DNA from: an uncultured Saccharospirillaceae bacterium
Lineage (GTDB): Bacteria > Pseudomonadota > Gammaproteobacteria > Pseudomonadales > Oceanobacteraceae
DNA length: 64,000 nucleotides
Assembly (NCBI GenBank): GCA_947499545.1
Contig: CANMOZ010000002.1
Span: forward strand, 248,001-312,000
Direction: 5' to 3'
Part shown: positions 16,927 to 27,041 of the stretch, piece by piece
Layout: each line of letters begins with the position of its first letter
Position numbering within the stretch: the first letter of the stretch is position 1
The notes under the pieces: generated by a model
Told to the model about the DNA's origin: nothing
Database searches by the model: none
What the model saw: the letters and a program-made list of their open reading frames with translations, nothing else
Position numbers and translations under genes: made by a program

Positions 16927-17653
16927 TTTTGTAACCCCCAATCAACCAAACAAGCCCTCTCAAAGTTCGCCCGATACCATATTGGATTGCCAGAAGGTTT
17001 CCAAGGTGTATCAAGCGGGGCCCGAATCGGTGCAGGTCCTGCGTGATGTGAGCTTTTCTATGAAGCCTTCAGAGTGGGTTTCAATCGTTGGCGCATCAGG
17101 GTCAGGTAAAAGTACGTTTTTAAACGTTGTGGGGACTTTAGACCGCCCAACCCAGGGGGAAGTGGTGATCTCGGGTGAAGTCGCCACAGGACTGAAAGAA
17201 AACCAACTGAATCGACTTAGGAATCAGCATCTTGGGTTTGTTTATCAGTTTCATCATCTTTTAGCTGAATTCACTGCCCTGGATAATATCGCGATGCCTC
17301 TCATGATTGCAGGCAAAAGTCGGCGCGAAGCGAGAGAAGCAGCTGCTCCTTGGCTAGAAGCGGTTGGGCTTAAGCCTAGGGCCGCTCATAAACCATCGGA
17401 GTTATCTGGTGGGGAAAGGCAGCGAGTTGCCATTGCGAGAGCCCTGGTTAATCAGCCAAGCTTAGTGTTGATGGATGAGCCAACCGGGAACCTAGACGGA
17501 GAAACCGCCGGAGCGATTCAATCATTGATGCAGACGCTGAACCAAGAGCACGGGATGGCGTTTCTAACGGTGACACACGATTTGAAATTTGCCGCGATGG
17601 CTGATCGCACATTGGAGCTGGATAGCGGGCAGCTTCAATCCTACAGCAAGTGA
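16919..17653 (+). CDS. lolD: Lipoprotein-releasing system ATPase LolD
   Basis: The 244-residue ABC ATPase has Walker [10 protein letters not shown] (about 58-66), the Q-loop in YQFHHLLAEFTALDN, signature [14 protein letters not shown], Walker B LVLMDEPTGNLD and the switch His in TVTHD. FHHLLAEFTALDN is typical of LolD. It powers release of lipoproteins to LolA. The ATG at 16919 overlaps the lolC stop, showing translational coupling. A strong hairpin follows the stop by 18 bp. Confidence 0.93.
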   Translation: MSDFVTPNQPNKPSQSSPDTILDCQKVSKVYQAGPESVQVLRDVSFSMKPSEWVSIVGASGSGKSTFLNVVGTLDRPTQGEVVISGEVATGLKENQLNRLRNQHLGFVYQFHHLLAEFTALDNIAMPLMIAGKSRREAREAAAPWLEAVGLKPRAAHKPSELSGGERQRVAIARALVNQPSLVLMDEPTGNLDGETAGAIQSLMQTLNQEHGMAFLTVTHDLKFAAMADRTLELDSGQLQSYSK

Positions 17654-17670
17654 GAGCATTAAAAGGTTCT

Positions 17671-17703
17671 AGCCAGAAAACGCTTCATTAAGGTTTTCTG
17701 GCT
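17671..17703. terminator. Bidirectional terminator between lolD and the DUF2062 gene
   Basis: AGCCAGAAAAC pairs perfectly with GTTTTCTGGCT (11 bp) around an 11-base loop. It lies between convergent genes, so it probably serves both. Confidence 0.75.
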
Positions 17704-17711
17704 GAGTGGAT

Positions 17712-18251
17712 TTATTGGTGAGAATCGGTTAGTTGAGACTTCCGCTTTAACAATCGTTTTTTCCAGGCGGTTCGAACGTGAGAACGCCAAATGGCTTGAA
17801 TGATGTAGTAACCCAGAGCCCCAAATACAATTGCGCTGACCAAAGAGCCTAAATACAAGGGCTGCCAAACGGAAATTAACTCTGACCAAAAAGCCTCACT
17901 GCCCCAATCATTGCTGAATTCCTGGGCTGGGCGGTTGAGCAGCAGAGTACCAACCCAATAATTAAAATAAAAAATAGGTGGCATGGTCAGGGGGTTGGTA
18001 ATCCAAACCAATCCTACTGAAATAGGGGCATTGGCGTGAAACCATATCGCCATAAACATGGCCAACGCCATTTGAAAGGGCATTGGAATAAATGCGCAAA
18101 ACAACCCAATAAAAAATGCACGCGATGCAGATTTACGATTTAGGTGAAACAAATTGGGGTCATGGAGTAGCTTTCCAAGAAATCTCAGAGACTTATGATT
18201 CTGGATGGTTTCTTGAGTAGGAAACCACTTCTTCAACTTTTTTTTGGGCAT
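17712..18251 (-). CDS. DUF2062 membrane protein
   Basis: The 179-residue protein starts MPKKKLKKWFPTQETI, typical of DUF2062. It has LGKLLHDPNLFHLNRKSASRAFFIGLFCAFIPMPFQMALA, then ITNPLTMPPIFYFNYWVGTLLL, and two or three membrane segments, ending in a basic tail. The role is not established. A longer frame reaches 18425, but I prefer the ATG at 18251 because the extra 58 residues are not part of the family. It converges with lolD. Confidence 0.8.
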   Translation of the reverse strand: MPKKKLKKWFPTQETIQNHKSLRFLGKLLHDPNLFHLNRKSASRAFFIGLFCAFIPMPFQMALAMFMAIWFHANAPISVGLVWITNPLTMPPIFYFNYWVGTLLLNRPAQEFSNDWGSEAFWSELISVWQPLYLGSLVSAIVFGALGYYIIQAIWRSHVRTAWKKRLLKRKSQLTDSHQ

Positions 18252-18777
18252 GACCGTCTGTCTATAACCATGAAATCGTAGCTGCCAAATGCCAGGTATC
18301 GTCTTTACAAATAACTTGTACGCTCGGTTAAAAAGAAGAGTGTGGGCATTGTGCCATCTCGTCCTCATTTGCCGGCCGTGCTTAAGACGATGTGTGATGT
18401 CAATAGGGAGCCTTTGTGGCCCCATTGGGCCTGGCGATTATGCCCCGATTTACAATGATTTACTATAGTCGTTGAGCCGAGTTAGTTCACAAACCTCAGA
18501 ACCTACCTAAGCATTTAGAGCTAAAGGCTTGCTGGACATACAGCCGTTCTCTGAAACCCTCTGCCCATGGCGTCTCAATTGGTTAGCTGCAAATATTGTG
18601 GCCAACTCCAAATACTCCCACATGCAAATAGCTATTAAAACACTCAGGCTAATTTAAAAATTGAATAATAGATCCCGCTGAAGTTGAAGGTTATAGACTT
18701 TCGGCCAGTTGTGTCTGAGGTCTGGGCTCGGCAGTATCTCAAGCTCAACAAGGATGACCAATTTGAGATGGCAATAA
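18252..18777. other. Intergenic region upstream of comEC
   Basis: Divergent promoter region for the DUF2062 gene and comEC. Short overlapping frames on both strands here have no family resemblance and are taken as chance. Confidence 0.45.
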
Positions 18778-21360
18778 ATGTGGTTTGCAGTTGGCGTAGG
18801 AATAGCCGCGTTTACCAAAGTAGACAGCGAGGCTTTGCTAATAACGTTGTTGTTCGTTTGCTTACTATCACTACGCTGTTTTTGTTGCAAAGGGATTACT
18901 AAGCATGATCGGTCGAGTCTTTTAATCAAGAGGGGATGTGTTTTACTTTTGATCGGGTTGGGTTTTGTTCGCTCAGACAACGTCTTTACCCAGCTGGATA
19001 CGGCTTGGGAAAAGTATCCAGTGACAGAAGGAAAATCGACTTGGGTCAGGGGGGAAGTGGTTTCAATTGAACAAAAGCCACAAGGGTTCATCGTCTTGTT
19101 ACAAGCAACTGCTCCACTTGATGGGCTGGTGCGGCTTCAGTACTACTTTCCTAGGGATGGCTTGAGTCCTAGCTTTTCATACATTGATTCGGCGCCTAGA
19201 GTGGGGGAAGTATGGGAATTTTACTCGAGCTTAAAGCGACCTTACTTCCCCGAAAACCCAGGGGGCTTTTCTTATCAACAATACCTGTATCGGCATGCCG
19301 TGGTGGCCGTTGGGTCCATTAAAAAATTCAAACGCATCACTGGCCCTCAAAATGCCTTAGCGTTTTTTAGAGCCTTCATCTTTGAGCTGCAGACATCCAT
19401 CAAAAACGCTCTGGAGCATCTTGAGCATAAAGCCTTGTTACATGCCTTATGGCTGGGCGATCGTTCTGAAATGACGGTAGAACAAAGGGCATTGATTGAG
19501 TCAACCGGTACGCAGCATTTGCTGGTGGTGTCGGGTATGCACTTGGGCGCTATGGTCGCATTTTCGATGTTATTAACTGCCATGTTCAGTCGAGTGAGGG
19601 GGCTCTGTCTGCTTGGCCGAGCACAAACGAAGGGGTTAAGGGTAAACGCCATTTTGGTGTTACTGCTAACCCTTTTCTATGCAGCACAGTCTGGGTTTAA
19701 AGTCCCGGTTTTACGGGCACTCATTATGGTATGGGTGGGTGTATTTGCGTGGATACGCAGTGATATTGTTCACCCCTGGTTTGCCTGGCGTATTGCTTTA
19801 ACAGTGGTGTTGCTTTTTGATCCTTGTGCGGTATTCGACGCTGGATTTTACCTTTCGTTTGGCGCGGTTGCCGCGTTGATCGCTGTATTCTCACCGCAAT
19901 CTCTTATAAATCAGCAGGCATTTGTAAAGCAGGTGGCGGGTGTAAATAAAACATCTTTCAGCCCTAAAGCGGTTGTCTGGAAAGCTGTTTCACCATTTAA
20001 CGTGCTGATTCGTTGGTGCCACTCAAAAGTCAGTGAAAGCGTTAAAAAAATTGTAAAAGCGCAATTGGCTGTAGGTTTGATCTTGTGGCCTTTGTCGCTA
20101 GTGCTTGAGCTTAGCCCATCTCCATTAGGGATTTTCGTAAATATTTGGGCGATTCCTTGGATGACGCTTTGGTTGCTGCCTATCAGTTGGTTATGCATGG
20201 GGATGTACTTTCTAGGGGTGGCGGAGGCGTTAACTTGGCTTGATCAGCAAATGTCCCTATTTGTAGCCATGCTGCAGCTAAGCGTGCAAATTGCAGACGG
20301 CGTTATAAATTCTATTGAATCCTGGCATATCAATGTTGGCGATGGATTCGATTATATTTTAAGTGCCGTTGCAAAAGGCGTTTGGCAACCAGTGTTGTCA
20401 CATCCTTTAATTCCTTTTGGGTTATTACTGCTGCTAGGCGTTGCGCTGTGCTTAATGCTCGCCCCAAGATCGCTGATGCCATACCCATTAGTTTTGACTT
20501 TGGCGTTCAGTATGGGGTGTGCTCAACAATATGAACGTTTCCAATCAGGTAACCAACTAAACCGGCTCCCAGAAGGTGTTTTTGAAGTACAGGTGTTTGA
20601 TGTTGGGCAAGGAAGTGCGGTTTTGGTCAGAACCGCAGGCGGTGATTGGTTGGTCGATACAGGGCCTCGTTACTTATCAGGAAGCACTCAATTTGAATTT
20701 CAAATAGATCCATATTTGAAGCGTTTAGGAATCAAGGCGTTTGCAGGGGTGATCGTGAGCCATGAAGATTTAGATCATGCTGGCGGCACGCATCATTTAG
20801 CGAAAGAGTATGCCGTTCATCAGTGGGTAATGCCTGAAAGCTCTGATTCAGGAGAGTGGCAAAGTAATGACGTGACGATCACCTGGTTTAAAGATAACCA
20901 GGCTGACAATGATAATGATCGGTCTTGGATCGTAGTCATAACATCGCCTTATGGCAGAGCAGTGATTCCGGGTGATATCGGTCGGTCGACAGAAAAGCGG
21001 TTATTGCGATCAGCTCAGAATGCGGCGTTAATGACCCCAGTACAACTTTTGCTTGCACCCCATCATGGAAGTCGACAGTCATCATCTTGGGAGTGGGTGA
21101 AAATGCTAAAGCCAAAATGGGTTGTCTTCAGCGCAGGGTATCAAAACCCTTATCATCATCCACATAAAGATGTCATAAAACGCTATCAGGCGGTTGGCAG
21201 TCGAACCTTATCGACTTTTGCTACAGGGTTAATGGTTTTCCGGTTTGATGCTGGACAATCCTGGCGGGCTCCTTCAATATACCGAGCCCAGATTTTAGGG
21301 CGCTGGCAACGTCAATTGAGCGTCAAACCCCTAGGCATTGAGCGCGAACACAGACAATAG
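18778..21360 (+). CDS. comEC: DNA uptake channel ComEC/Rec2
   Basis: The 860-residue polytopic protein has an N-terminal soluble OB-like domain after two or three helices, with RPYFPENPGGFSYQQYLYR near 165. The Competence domain follows, with GTQHLLVVSGMHLGAM near 248 and many helices to about 585. The C-terminal metallo-beta-lactamase-like domain has FDVGQGSAVLV near 603, VSHEDLDHAGG near 660 and LAPHHGSRQSS near 760. ComEC takes single-stranded DNA across the inner membrane in natural transformation. A stop codon directly precedes the ATG, fixing the start. exbB follows 14 bp after the stop. Confidence 0.92.
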   Translation: MWFAVGVGIAAFTKVDSEALLITLLFVCLLSLRCFCCKGITKHDRSSLLIKRGCVLLLIGLGFVRSDNVFTQLDTAWEKYPVTEGKSTWVRGEVVSIEQKPQGFIVLLQATAPLDGLVRLQYYFPRDGLSPSFSYIDSAPRVGEVWEFYSSLKRPYFPENPGGFSYQQYLYRHAVVAVGSIKKFKRITGPQNALAFFRAFIFELQTSIKNALEHLEHKALLHALWLGDRSEMTVEQRALIESTGTQHLLVVSGMHLGAMVAFSMLLTAMFSRVRGLCLLGRAQTKGLRVNAILVLLLTLFYAAQSGFKVPVLRALIMVWVGVFAWIRSDIVHPWFAWRIALTVVLLFDPCAVFDAGFYLSFGAVAALIAVFSPQSLINQQAFVKQVAGVNKTSFSPKAVVWKAVSPFNVLIRWCHSKVSESVKKIVKAQLAVGLILWPLSLVLELSPSPLGIFVNIWAIPWMTLWLLPISWLCMGMYFLGVAEALTWLDQQMSLFVAMLQLSVQIADGVINSIESWHINVGDGFDYILSAVAKGVWQPVLSHPLIPFGLLLLLGVALCLMLAPRSLMPYPLVLTLAFSMGCAQQYERFQSGNQLNRLPEGVFEVQVFDVGQGSAVLVRTAGGDWLVDTGPRYLSGSTQFEFQIDPYLKRLGIKAFAGVIVSHEDLDHAGGTHHLAKEYAVHQWVMPESSDSGEWQSNDVTITWFKDNQADNDNDRSWIVVITSPYGRAVIPGDIGRSTEKRLLRSAQNAALMTPVQLLLAPHHGSRQSSSWEWVKMLKPKWVVFSAGYQNPYHHPHKDVIKRYQAVGSRTLSTFATGLMVFRFDAGQSWRAPSIYRAQILGRWQRQLSVKPLGIEREHRQ

Positions 21361-21374
21361 CGAGAGCTGGAAAC

Positions 21375-22007
21375 GTGAAAGAAATTATTCTTGCGGGTGG
21401 CTGGATGATGGCCCCCATTTTGATTTGTTCTGTCTTGGCTTTAGGCATTATTTTAGAGCGTTTCTGGTCAACAAGGCCAACGCGCATTGCGCCTAAGCAC
21501 TTGTTAGCGCAAGTGTGGACTTGGATGAAAAATAATCAGCTCAATGCTTCGCGTTTGAGAGAGCTTCGCGCCTCGTCCCAACTGGGTCGCATTTTAGCAG
21601 CGGGGTTATCTAACTCTCGCCATGGTCGTGACATTACAAAAGAAGCCATTGAACAGGCGGCGGCTCAAGCCGTGCATCAGATGGAAAAATATCTCAACGC
21701 ACTTGGGACCATTGCTCAAATTACTCCGTTAATGGGGCTATTGGGTACCGTATTGGGCATGATCAGCGTGTTTACGACCATCGTATCTCAAGGAACAGGC
21801 AATGCGGGTGCTCTAGCAGGGGGAATCTCTGAGGCACTTATCACCACCGCTGCGGGATTGATGGTGGCCATACCTGCTCTTGTTTGCCACCGTGCCTTGC
21901 AGCGCCGTATCAACAATATTGTTGTGTTCATGGAACAAGAAGCAGTTAAGTTGGTCGATGTACTGCACGGTGAGCGTGAAGTGAACGATGCAGAGGGTGG
22001 AAAGTGA
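21375..22007 (+). CDS. exbB: ExbB/TolQ-family proton channel subunit
   Basis: The 210-residue membrane protein has three helices. One is near residues 8-28 and two lie in the C-terminal half, in the conserved TLGTIAQITPLMGLLGTVLGM and SEALITTAAGLMVAIPALV blocks (numbering about 110-180). With its partner ExbD it uses the proton gradient to energise outer-membrane processes. It starts with GTG and overlaps exbD by 4 bp. The comEC-exbB-exbD-msbA-lpxK order is common in gammaproteobacteria. The paired outer-membrane process is not shown by the sequence. Confidence 0.85.
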   Translation: MKEIILAGGWMMAPILICSVLALGIILERFWSTRPTRIAPKHLLAQVWTWMKNNQLNASRLRELRASSQLGRILAAGLSNSRHGRDITKEAIEQAAAQAVHQMEKYLNALGTIAQITPLMGLLGTVLGMISVFTTIVSQGTGNAGALAGGISEALITTAAGLMVAIPALVCHRALQRRINNIVVFMEQEAVKLVDVLHGEREVNDAEGGK

Positions 22008-22429
22008 AATTTAGGCGTCAGCAAACAGAAGCTTTAGAGCTGAACTTGACCCCTTTGATTGATATCGTGTTTTTGCTGTTGATCTTTTTTATGGTGTCGA
22101 CCACCTTTACGAAAGAGACGCATCTGGCAATTGATCTTCCAGAGGCAACGGGTGTGCCAACTGAAGCCAATCCTGAAGTGTTGGAAATTGTGATCAGTTC
22201 TGATGGGCAATATGCACTGAACGGTCAATCACTGATTAACAGTCAATTTAATACCTTAATGACGTCGATTAAGAAAGTATCAGGAGGTAATACTCAATTG
22301 CCTCTTATCATCACTGCCGATGCGCGTACCCCTCATGAAGCGGTTGTACAAGCAATGGATGCAGCGGGTCAGTTGGGGTTTGCCAAAGTTAGAATTACCA
22401 CTCGTCGTCCTCAAGTCAGCTCACCTTAG
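22004..22429 (+). CDS. exbD: ExbD/TolR-family protein
   Basis: The 141-residue protein has one N-terminal membrane helix with the essential Asp in LNLTPLIDIVFLLLIFFMV. A periplasmic domain follows, with EVLEIVISSDGQYALNGQ and ending AGQLGFAKVRITTRRP. It is the partner of the upstream ExbB channel. The GTG start overlaps the exbB stop. msbA follows 38 bp later. Confidence 0.86.
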   Translation: MKFRRQQTEALELNLTPLIDIVFLLLIFFMVSTTFTKETHLAIDLPEATGVPTEANPEVLEIVISSDGQYALNGQSLINSQFNTLMTSIKKVSGGNTQLPLIITADARTPHEAVVQAMDAAGQLGFAKVRITTRRPQVSSP

Positions 22430-22467
22430 TAGAGTGAGCTGCGACGCAAGTTTTATTAGGTAAATAA

Positions 22468-24240
22468 ATGAAAACAGAGCAACCTGCTGCAATGTCAGAT
22501 TGGCGGGTGTATCGTCGTCTGCTTGGCTATTCAGCTAAATACAAGTGGGCCTTCATCCTAAGCATTATTGGGTTTTCAATGTACGCCAGTACAGCGCCCA
22601 TGTTTGCACATCTGATGGAAATCATTGAACAAGCTGTACGTGAACCATCGGATCAATTACGTTGGTTATTGTGCGGCAGTATCATTGGCATCTTTTTGAT
22701 CCGAGGGGTCGGCACTTTTTTAGGGACCTTCTTTATTGCCAAGGTCTCACGGGGGACCGTGCATCGCTTGCGTTGCGATTTATTTGGGAAAATGCTGGAA
22801 AGCCCCACTCATTTTTTTGATAACGAATCGACGGGAGCGTTGATCACACGAATCACCTATGATGTAGAGCAAGTTGCTTCTGCTGCCAGTTTAGCTGTCA
22901 CAACTTTCGTGCGAGAAGGGTTAACCGTTGTCTCGTTGTTAGCTTATATGCTGTATATGAACTGGCAGTTGACGTTAGTATTTTTGACTGCAGCGCCTTT
23001 AATTGCCGTTATTGTTTCAAAGGCCACGGGTTATTTTAAAAAGTACAGTAAACGTGTCAAAGATAGCGTATCCCAAGTGACTCAAGTGACCCAGGAAGCC
23101 GTCACAGGTTATAAAGAAGTTAAAAACTTTGGCGGTTACGATTATGAAAATACACGTTTTGTGAATGCCAGTGAGCAAAACTTTAAGCAGCATTTAAAGT
23201 ACGTCAGAACCAACGCCATCAGTGTTCCATTTATACAGTTGCTTGTGGCCCTTGCGATTGCGGCTTTAGTGTGGATTGCATTGTCACCCGATTTTTTACA
23301 GACCATGTCAGCGGGACAGTTTTTTGCATTTTTTACCGCAGCAACCACCATGGCGAAACCCTTAAGAGTCTTGGCCAGTTTGAATTCCACTGTACAGCGA
23401 GGCATTGTGGGTGCGCAGTCGGCTTTTTCACTCATGGATATGGATTCAGAGCCTAATGCTGGGACCGAAGTAATGGCGTCCGTACGCGGTGATATTCAAT
23501 TCAAAGGCATTAATTTTCATTACCCTCTGACCCTTGAAAACGTTTTGCATCAAGTTTCTCTTGACGTTCCTGCTGGGAAAACGATAGCCCTCGTCGGGCG
23601 CTCAGGAAGTGGTAAAAGCACTTTGGTTAGCTTGTTAACACGGTTTTATGAGCTGACTGACGGGGAAATCTACTTAGACGGTAAGCCAATCCAGCAGTTA
23701 GAGCTTAGATTTCTGCGTAAGCAAATTGCACTGGTTAGTCAGCAAGTCACACTTTTTAACGCAACAGTGGCTGAAAATATAGCCTATGGTGAGCTTAGAA
23801 ATGCTTCCCGAGAAGCCATCATTGAAGCGGCAAAACTTGCCTACGCGCATGAGTTCATTGAAAACCTGCCCCAAGGCTATGACACGGTCATTGGTGATGA
23901 CGGCACTTTGTTGTCTGGAGGTCAACGACAACGCTTAGCCATAGCGCGGGCATTATTGAAAAATGCGCCTATTTTAATTATGGATGAAGCTACGTCTGCT
24001 TTGGATAATGAATCGGAAGTTTTTGTTCAAAAAGCGATAGAAGAGGCTATGAAAGGTCGGACAACCTTAGTGATTGCACATCGACTGAGTACTATCGAAA
24101 AAGCTGACACCATCATTGTGATGAGTGATGGCCAAATCGTCGAGCAAGGGAGCCATCAATCTTTGCTGGAGCAAGATGGTCAATATGCCCGGTTGCATGC
24201 GATGCAGTTTAAAGACGGTCCTAGCGTAACAGGCAGTTGA
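22468..24240 (+). CDS. msbA: Lipid A export ATP-binding/permease protein MsbA
   Basis: The 590-residue half-ABC exporter has six membrane helices in residues 1-320, then a nucleotide-binding domain. That domain has Walker A GRSGSGKST (about 380), signature LSGGQRQRLAIARA (about 483), Walker B ILIMDEATSALD and the switch His in VIAHRLST. It flips lipid A-core across the inner membrane. It lies between exbD and lpxK, the usual gene order. AGG precedes the ATG. Confidence 0.93.
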   Translation: MKTEQPAAMSDWRVYRRLLGYSAKYKWAFILSIIGFSMYASTAPMFAHLMEIIEQAVREPSDQLRWLLCGSIIGIFLIRGVGTFLGTFFIAKVSRGTVHRLRCDLFGKMLESPTHFFDNESTGALITRITYDVEQVASAASLAVTTFVREGLTVVSLLAYMLYMNWQLTLVFLTAAPLIAVIVSKATGYFKKYSKRVKDSVSQVTQVTQEAVTGYKEVKNFGGYDYENTRFVNASEQNFKQHLKYVRTNAISVPFIQLLVALAIAALVWIALSPDFLQTMSAGQFFAFFTAATTMAKPLRVLASLNSTVQRGIVGAQSAFSLMDMDSEPNAGTEVMASVRGDIQFKGINFHYPLTLENVLHQVSLDVPAGKTIALVGRSGSGKSTLVSLLTRFYELTDGEIYLDGKPIQQLELRFLRKQIALVSQQVTLFNATVAENIAYGELRNASREAIIEAAKLAYAHEFIENLPQGYDTVIGDDGTLLSGGQRQRLAIARALLKNAPILIMDEATSALDNESEVFVQKAIEEAMKGRTTLVIAHRLSTIEKADTIIVMSDGQIVEQGSHQSLLEQDGQYARLHAMQFKDGPSVTGS

Positions 24241-24248
24241 GGATAACC

Positions 24249-25253
24249 ATGAATTTGGAACAGCGTTGGTATCAGACTGACGTTAAGCCAGCAGGGTGGT
24301 TAAGATGCCTAGCTTGGCTGTATGGCAAAATCTCAACTCGAATGGCTCAAAAAAAACAGTTGCGAGCTTATCAACCAGCACTGCCCACCATCGTAGTGGG
24401 TAACCTCTCTGTGGGGGGGACTGGTAAATCTCCAGTTGTTCAAGCCCTCGTTAAAAGCCTTCAAACTATGGGCTATAAGCCGTGTGTTCTCACGCGAGGT
24501 TATAAAAGCGAAGCTGCCATAAGAAAAAAACCTCACTGGGTTAAAAGTACCGACAGTGCGCAATACGTAGGGGATGAACCTCTCATGTTGCATCTGACAA
24601 CGGGGGTGGATGTTCTTGTCAGTCCAGATCGTGTCAGTGCGGCTAAAGAAGCAGAAAAATTAGAGAAGTTTGATCTTCTAATACTGGATGATGGGTTACA
24701 ACATTGGCCTATTAAAGGCCACTACTCCATATGTGTCGTTGATGGTGCTCGAGGATTTGGTAATGGGTATTTGTTACCTGCTGGGCCTCTTCGTGAACCT
24801 CTAGACCGTTTACAAAAAATTGATCATGTGCTCATTAATGGGCCTGAAAACGCAATCCAATCATTACCTCAACGATTGGGTTCAAGCCTTTCTAAATCCC
24901 ACTTCTTGTTGGAACCTGTTTGTTTTCGTGAAACGGCAACGGGTTTGCAGCATTCTGTGCAATACTTTCATGGCAAGCATGTGCAAGTGATGGTTGGAAT
25001 TGGTAACCCTGATCGCTTTACTGGAACCCTACACCAATTGGGTATCCAAACCGATCAAGTCTTTACCTTCCCAGATCACCATACTTATTGCCAGGATGAC
25101 CTGCTTAAGCTAGATCCCAATTTGCCTGTTGTGACAACCAGCAAGGATTGGGTTAAGTTGAAGGCGTTCTCAACCCCTATGTTTGTTCTTGAAGTCGAAG
25201 CCACACTGTCACTCGAATTAATCTCAAGCTTAGAGGTGTTATTACATGGATAA
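24249..25253 (+). CDS. lpxK: Tetraacyldisaccharide 4'-kinase
   Basis: The 334-residue protein has an N-terminal membrane-associated helix, a Walker A motif NLSVGGTGKSP (about 52-62), VLTRGYKS, DEPLML, LILDDGLQHWPI and VTTSKDWVKL. It phosphorylates the 4' position of the lipid A disaccharide precursor. I chose the ATG at 24249, which has GAGGA just upstream, over the in-frame TTG at 24237. It ends over the start of ycaR by 8 bp. Confidence 0.93.
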   Translation: MNLEQRWYQTDVKPAGWLRCLAWLYGKISTRMAQKKQLRAYQPALPTIVVGNLSVGGTGKSPVVQALVKSLQTMGYKPCVLTRGYKSEAAIRKKPHWVKSTDSAQYVGDEPLMLHLTTGVDVLVSPDRVSAAKEAEKLEKFDLLILDDGLQHWPIKGHYSICVVDGARGFGNGYLLPAGPLREPLDRLQKIDHVLINGPENAIQSLPQRLGSSLSKSHFLLEPVCFRETATGLQHSVQYFHGKHVQVMVGIGNPDRFTGTLHQLGIQTDQVFTFPDHHTYCQDDLLKLDPNLPVVTTSKDWVKLKAFSTPMFVLEVEATLSLELISSLEVLLHG

Positions 25254-25431
25254 AAAGTTGCTCTCTATTTTAATTTGCCCATCCTGCCGTAGTTCACTGA
25301 AATGGCAACCTGAGAACCAAGAATTACACTGTAAGGCGGAGGGTATTGCCTTTCCCATTAAAAACGGCTTGCCTGTCATGATGCTTGAGAATGCGAGAAA
25401 ACTAACCGTTGATGAGAAATTGGGGCATTAA
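25246..25431 (+). CDS. ycaR: Trm112/YcaR family small zinc-ribbon protein
   Basis: This 61-residue protein starts MDKKLLSILICPSCRSSL and has one CPSC pair, then FPIKNGLPVMM, the hallmark of the Trm112/YcaR (UPF0434) family. Bacterial members lie between lpxK and kdsB. Here the overlap with lpxK is kept but kdsB does not follow. The second half of the zinc site is reduced to a single Cys (ELHCKAEG), as in many bacterial members. Confidence 0.9.
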   Translation: MDKKLLSILICPSCRSSLKWQPENQELHCKAEGIAFPIKNGLPVMMLENARKLTVDEKLGH

Positions 25432-25786
25432 TCTCTCGCAATATGTTGCGATGGGTGCTGCCTTCAGTTTTGAAAAGAACATGAGCACCCATTTTGTATG
25501 AATTTCCAAACGACGGTGAAGTTGATAACATTTTTATCAGTTGTGCTGCTGAAAATGTGCTTAAACATACCAGGTTTTTATATCATCACGGCATCTTTTT
25601 TCAATAACGCAGTTTTATGTATTTATCCTCTTATGGCTGAGAATACGGAAATGTTTTGGCTGATTTGAAAAGAGAAGGCTAGTACACCCCTAATTTTTTT
25701 GACAGCGCAACTCTGAAAGAATGATTTGCTTTGGGTAGGTTTTTTCTTGAGATTAAGCTAAAAAGAGCATTGACTAACGACCATTT
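25432..25786. other. AT-rich junction after ycaR
   Basis: No gene was found. This is where core lipid A gene order ends and AT-rich accessory sequence begins. It carries a terminator-like hairpin at its right end. Confidence 0.5.
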
Positions 25787-25804
25787 TTAAGATGGTCGTT
25801 TTTT
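25776..25804 (+). terminator. Hairpin with T-run at the end of the MFS gene
   Basis: AACGACCAT pairs with ATGGTCGTT (9 bp, 7-base loop) and is followed by TTTT on the plus strand. It overlaps the stop codon of the minus-strand MFS gene and could terminate plus-strand transcripts from the lpxK-ycaR side. Confidence 0.6.
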
Positions 25805-27039
25805 CATAAGATATTTTTTATCAAAGTAGCCATCGAGTTCCTCATATTTTAGGTTCATGAACTCCTTCCAATCGGGTATGAGTAAAAATAAGGCAGAGAA
25901 CACGACTATGGCTGCTCCATATATAAGGCTTAATGTGTTTGAGTCTATAACTGTAAGTAATCCGCCCGTCATTATTAGCCCTAAGGACTTCGTTAATTTT
26001 CCGAGAGATAAATCAATGGCCGATATTCGTGATCTTATGTTTTGGGGAGTGGCAAGGATGCGGTGAGATTGACCACACATAGTGAATATAGCCATTCCTG
26101 AACCGATCAGTGGTACTAGTGCAAGAAAAATAGAAAGATCATTTGTGAGTGTGGATGCCATAATACCTAGCCCAGCAACGAGTACTCCTAAACTGCAAAT
26201 CCAAAATTTGTTTACTGCTTTATTAAGGGTAGGAAGGATGATGGCGGCAGAGAGTAGTGATCCTAAAGCGATTAAAGATTCTGCAGTTCCATAAGTGATT
26301 AATTCGCCGTGAAATTTATTTTTGATGGTCAGTGGAATAATAATAAGTAAATAAGGCGTGACAAGCATGTTGATTAAAGAAGTAGCTGCAGTAAACCAAA
26401 ATTCAATTCTAACGTACCTCTTTAGAAGCCATCCTTCTTTGATTAAGGTTGTCCAGTTTGGTCTTGCAGATTTTTTAGTGCTTTCTGTGCTCCTTGTTTT
26501 TACAGATGATATTAATATCGCGCATAAAAGCATTAAGCTTGCTGAGATGAAAAAACCTAAGGGAGTGGATATGCTGCCAATGTATCCTGATACAATAGGA
26601 GCAATAATAGCGATAGTTGAAGTTAGTGATTTTCTATGCCTTATTAAGACAGGAGCGCGATTGGGAGAGGTTATTTCTGGTAGTATCGAGTTTTGAGGTG
26701 GTCCTGATATTGCGGACAAAAGACTGCTTGCAAAGAATATGGTTGCCAATAAATAGAACTCAAGATCAAGTAGGGTTGTTGAATACGAGAATGATAAGAA
26801 GAAAGGTATGTTGAGGATAGATACTAAGCCTAGCATTTTAGCTTTGTTATATATATCTGATATAGGAGCGCTTGCCTGTAGAAAGAAAAATCCTGCCATT
26901 GTTGTTGCGGCTAGTAATACAGAGAGCGATTCACCACCGAACTTTGATATTACATACCAAAAAAAAGAATTCTGAATAGACTGAATGAGATATCGTGGAA
27001 AAAAAGGTAGCTTAGATATTTATACTCATTTTGCTTCAT
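25787..27039 (-). pseudogene. MFS transporter with an N-terminal frameshift at a T7 tract
   Basis: Residues after 26899 form a 370-residue MFS-type transporter C-terminal to the second helix. It is strongly hydrophobic, with about ten helices and SGPPQNSILPEITSPNRAP in the loop. The same frame stays open upstream to about 27010 without a start codon. A good start (ATG at 27039, beginning MKQNEYKYLSYLFF) lies one base out of frame. The switch falls in a run of seven T (minus strand; bases 26999-27005). Adding one T gives YLSYLFFPRYLIQSIQNSFF and a normal MFS N-terminus of about 417 residues. Decay, phase variation or sequencing error are all possible. It follows the GRDP-like gene by 2 bp. Confidence 0.7.
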
Positions 27040-27041
27040 GT

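Noticed and set aside
18654-19091. 145-codon minus-strand frame over the comEC start
   Set aside because: Antisense to comEC, with no family resemblance.
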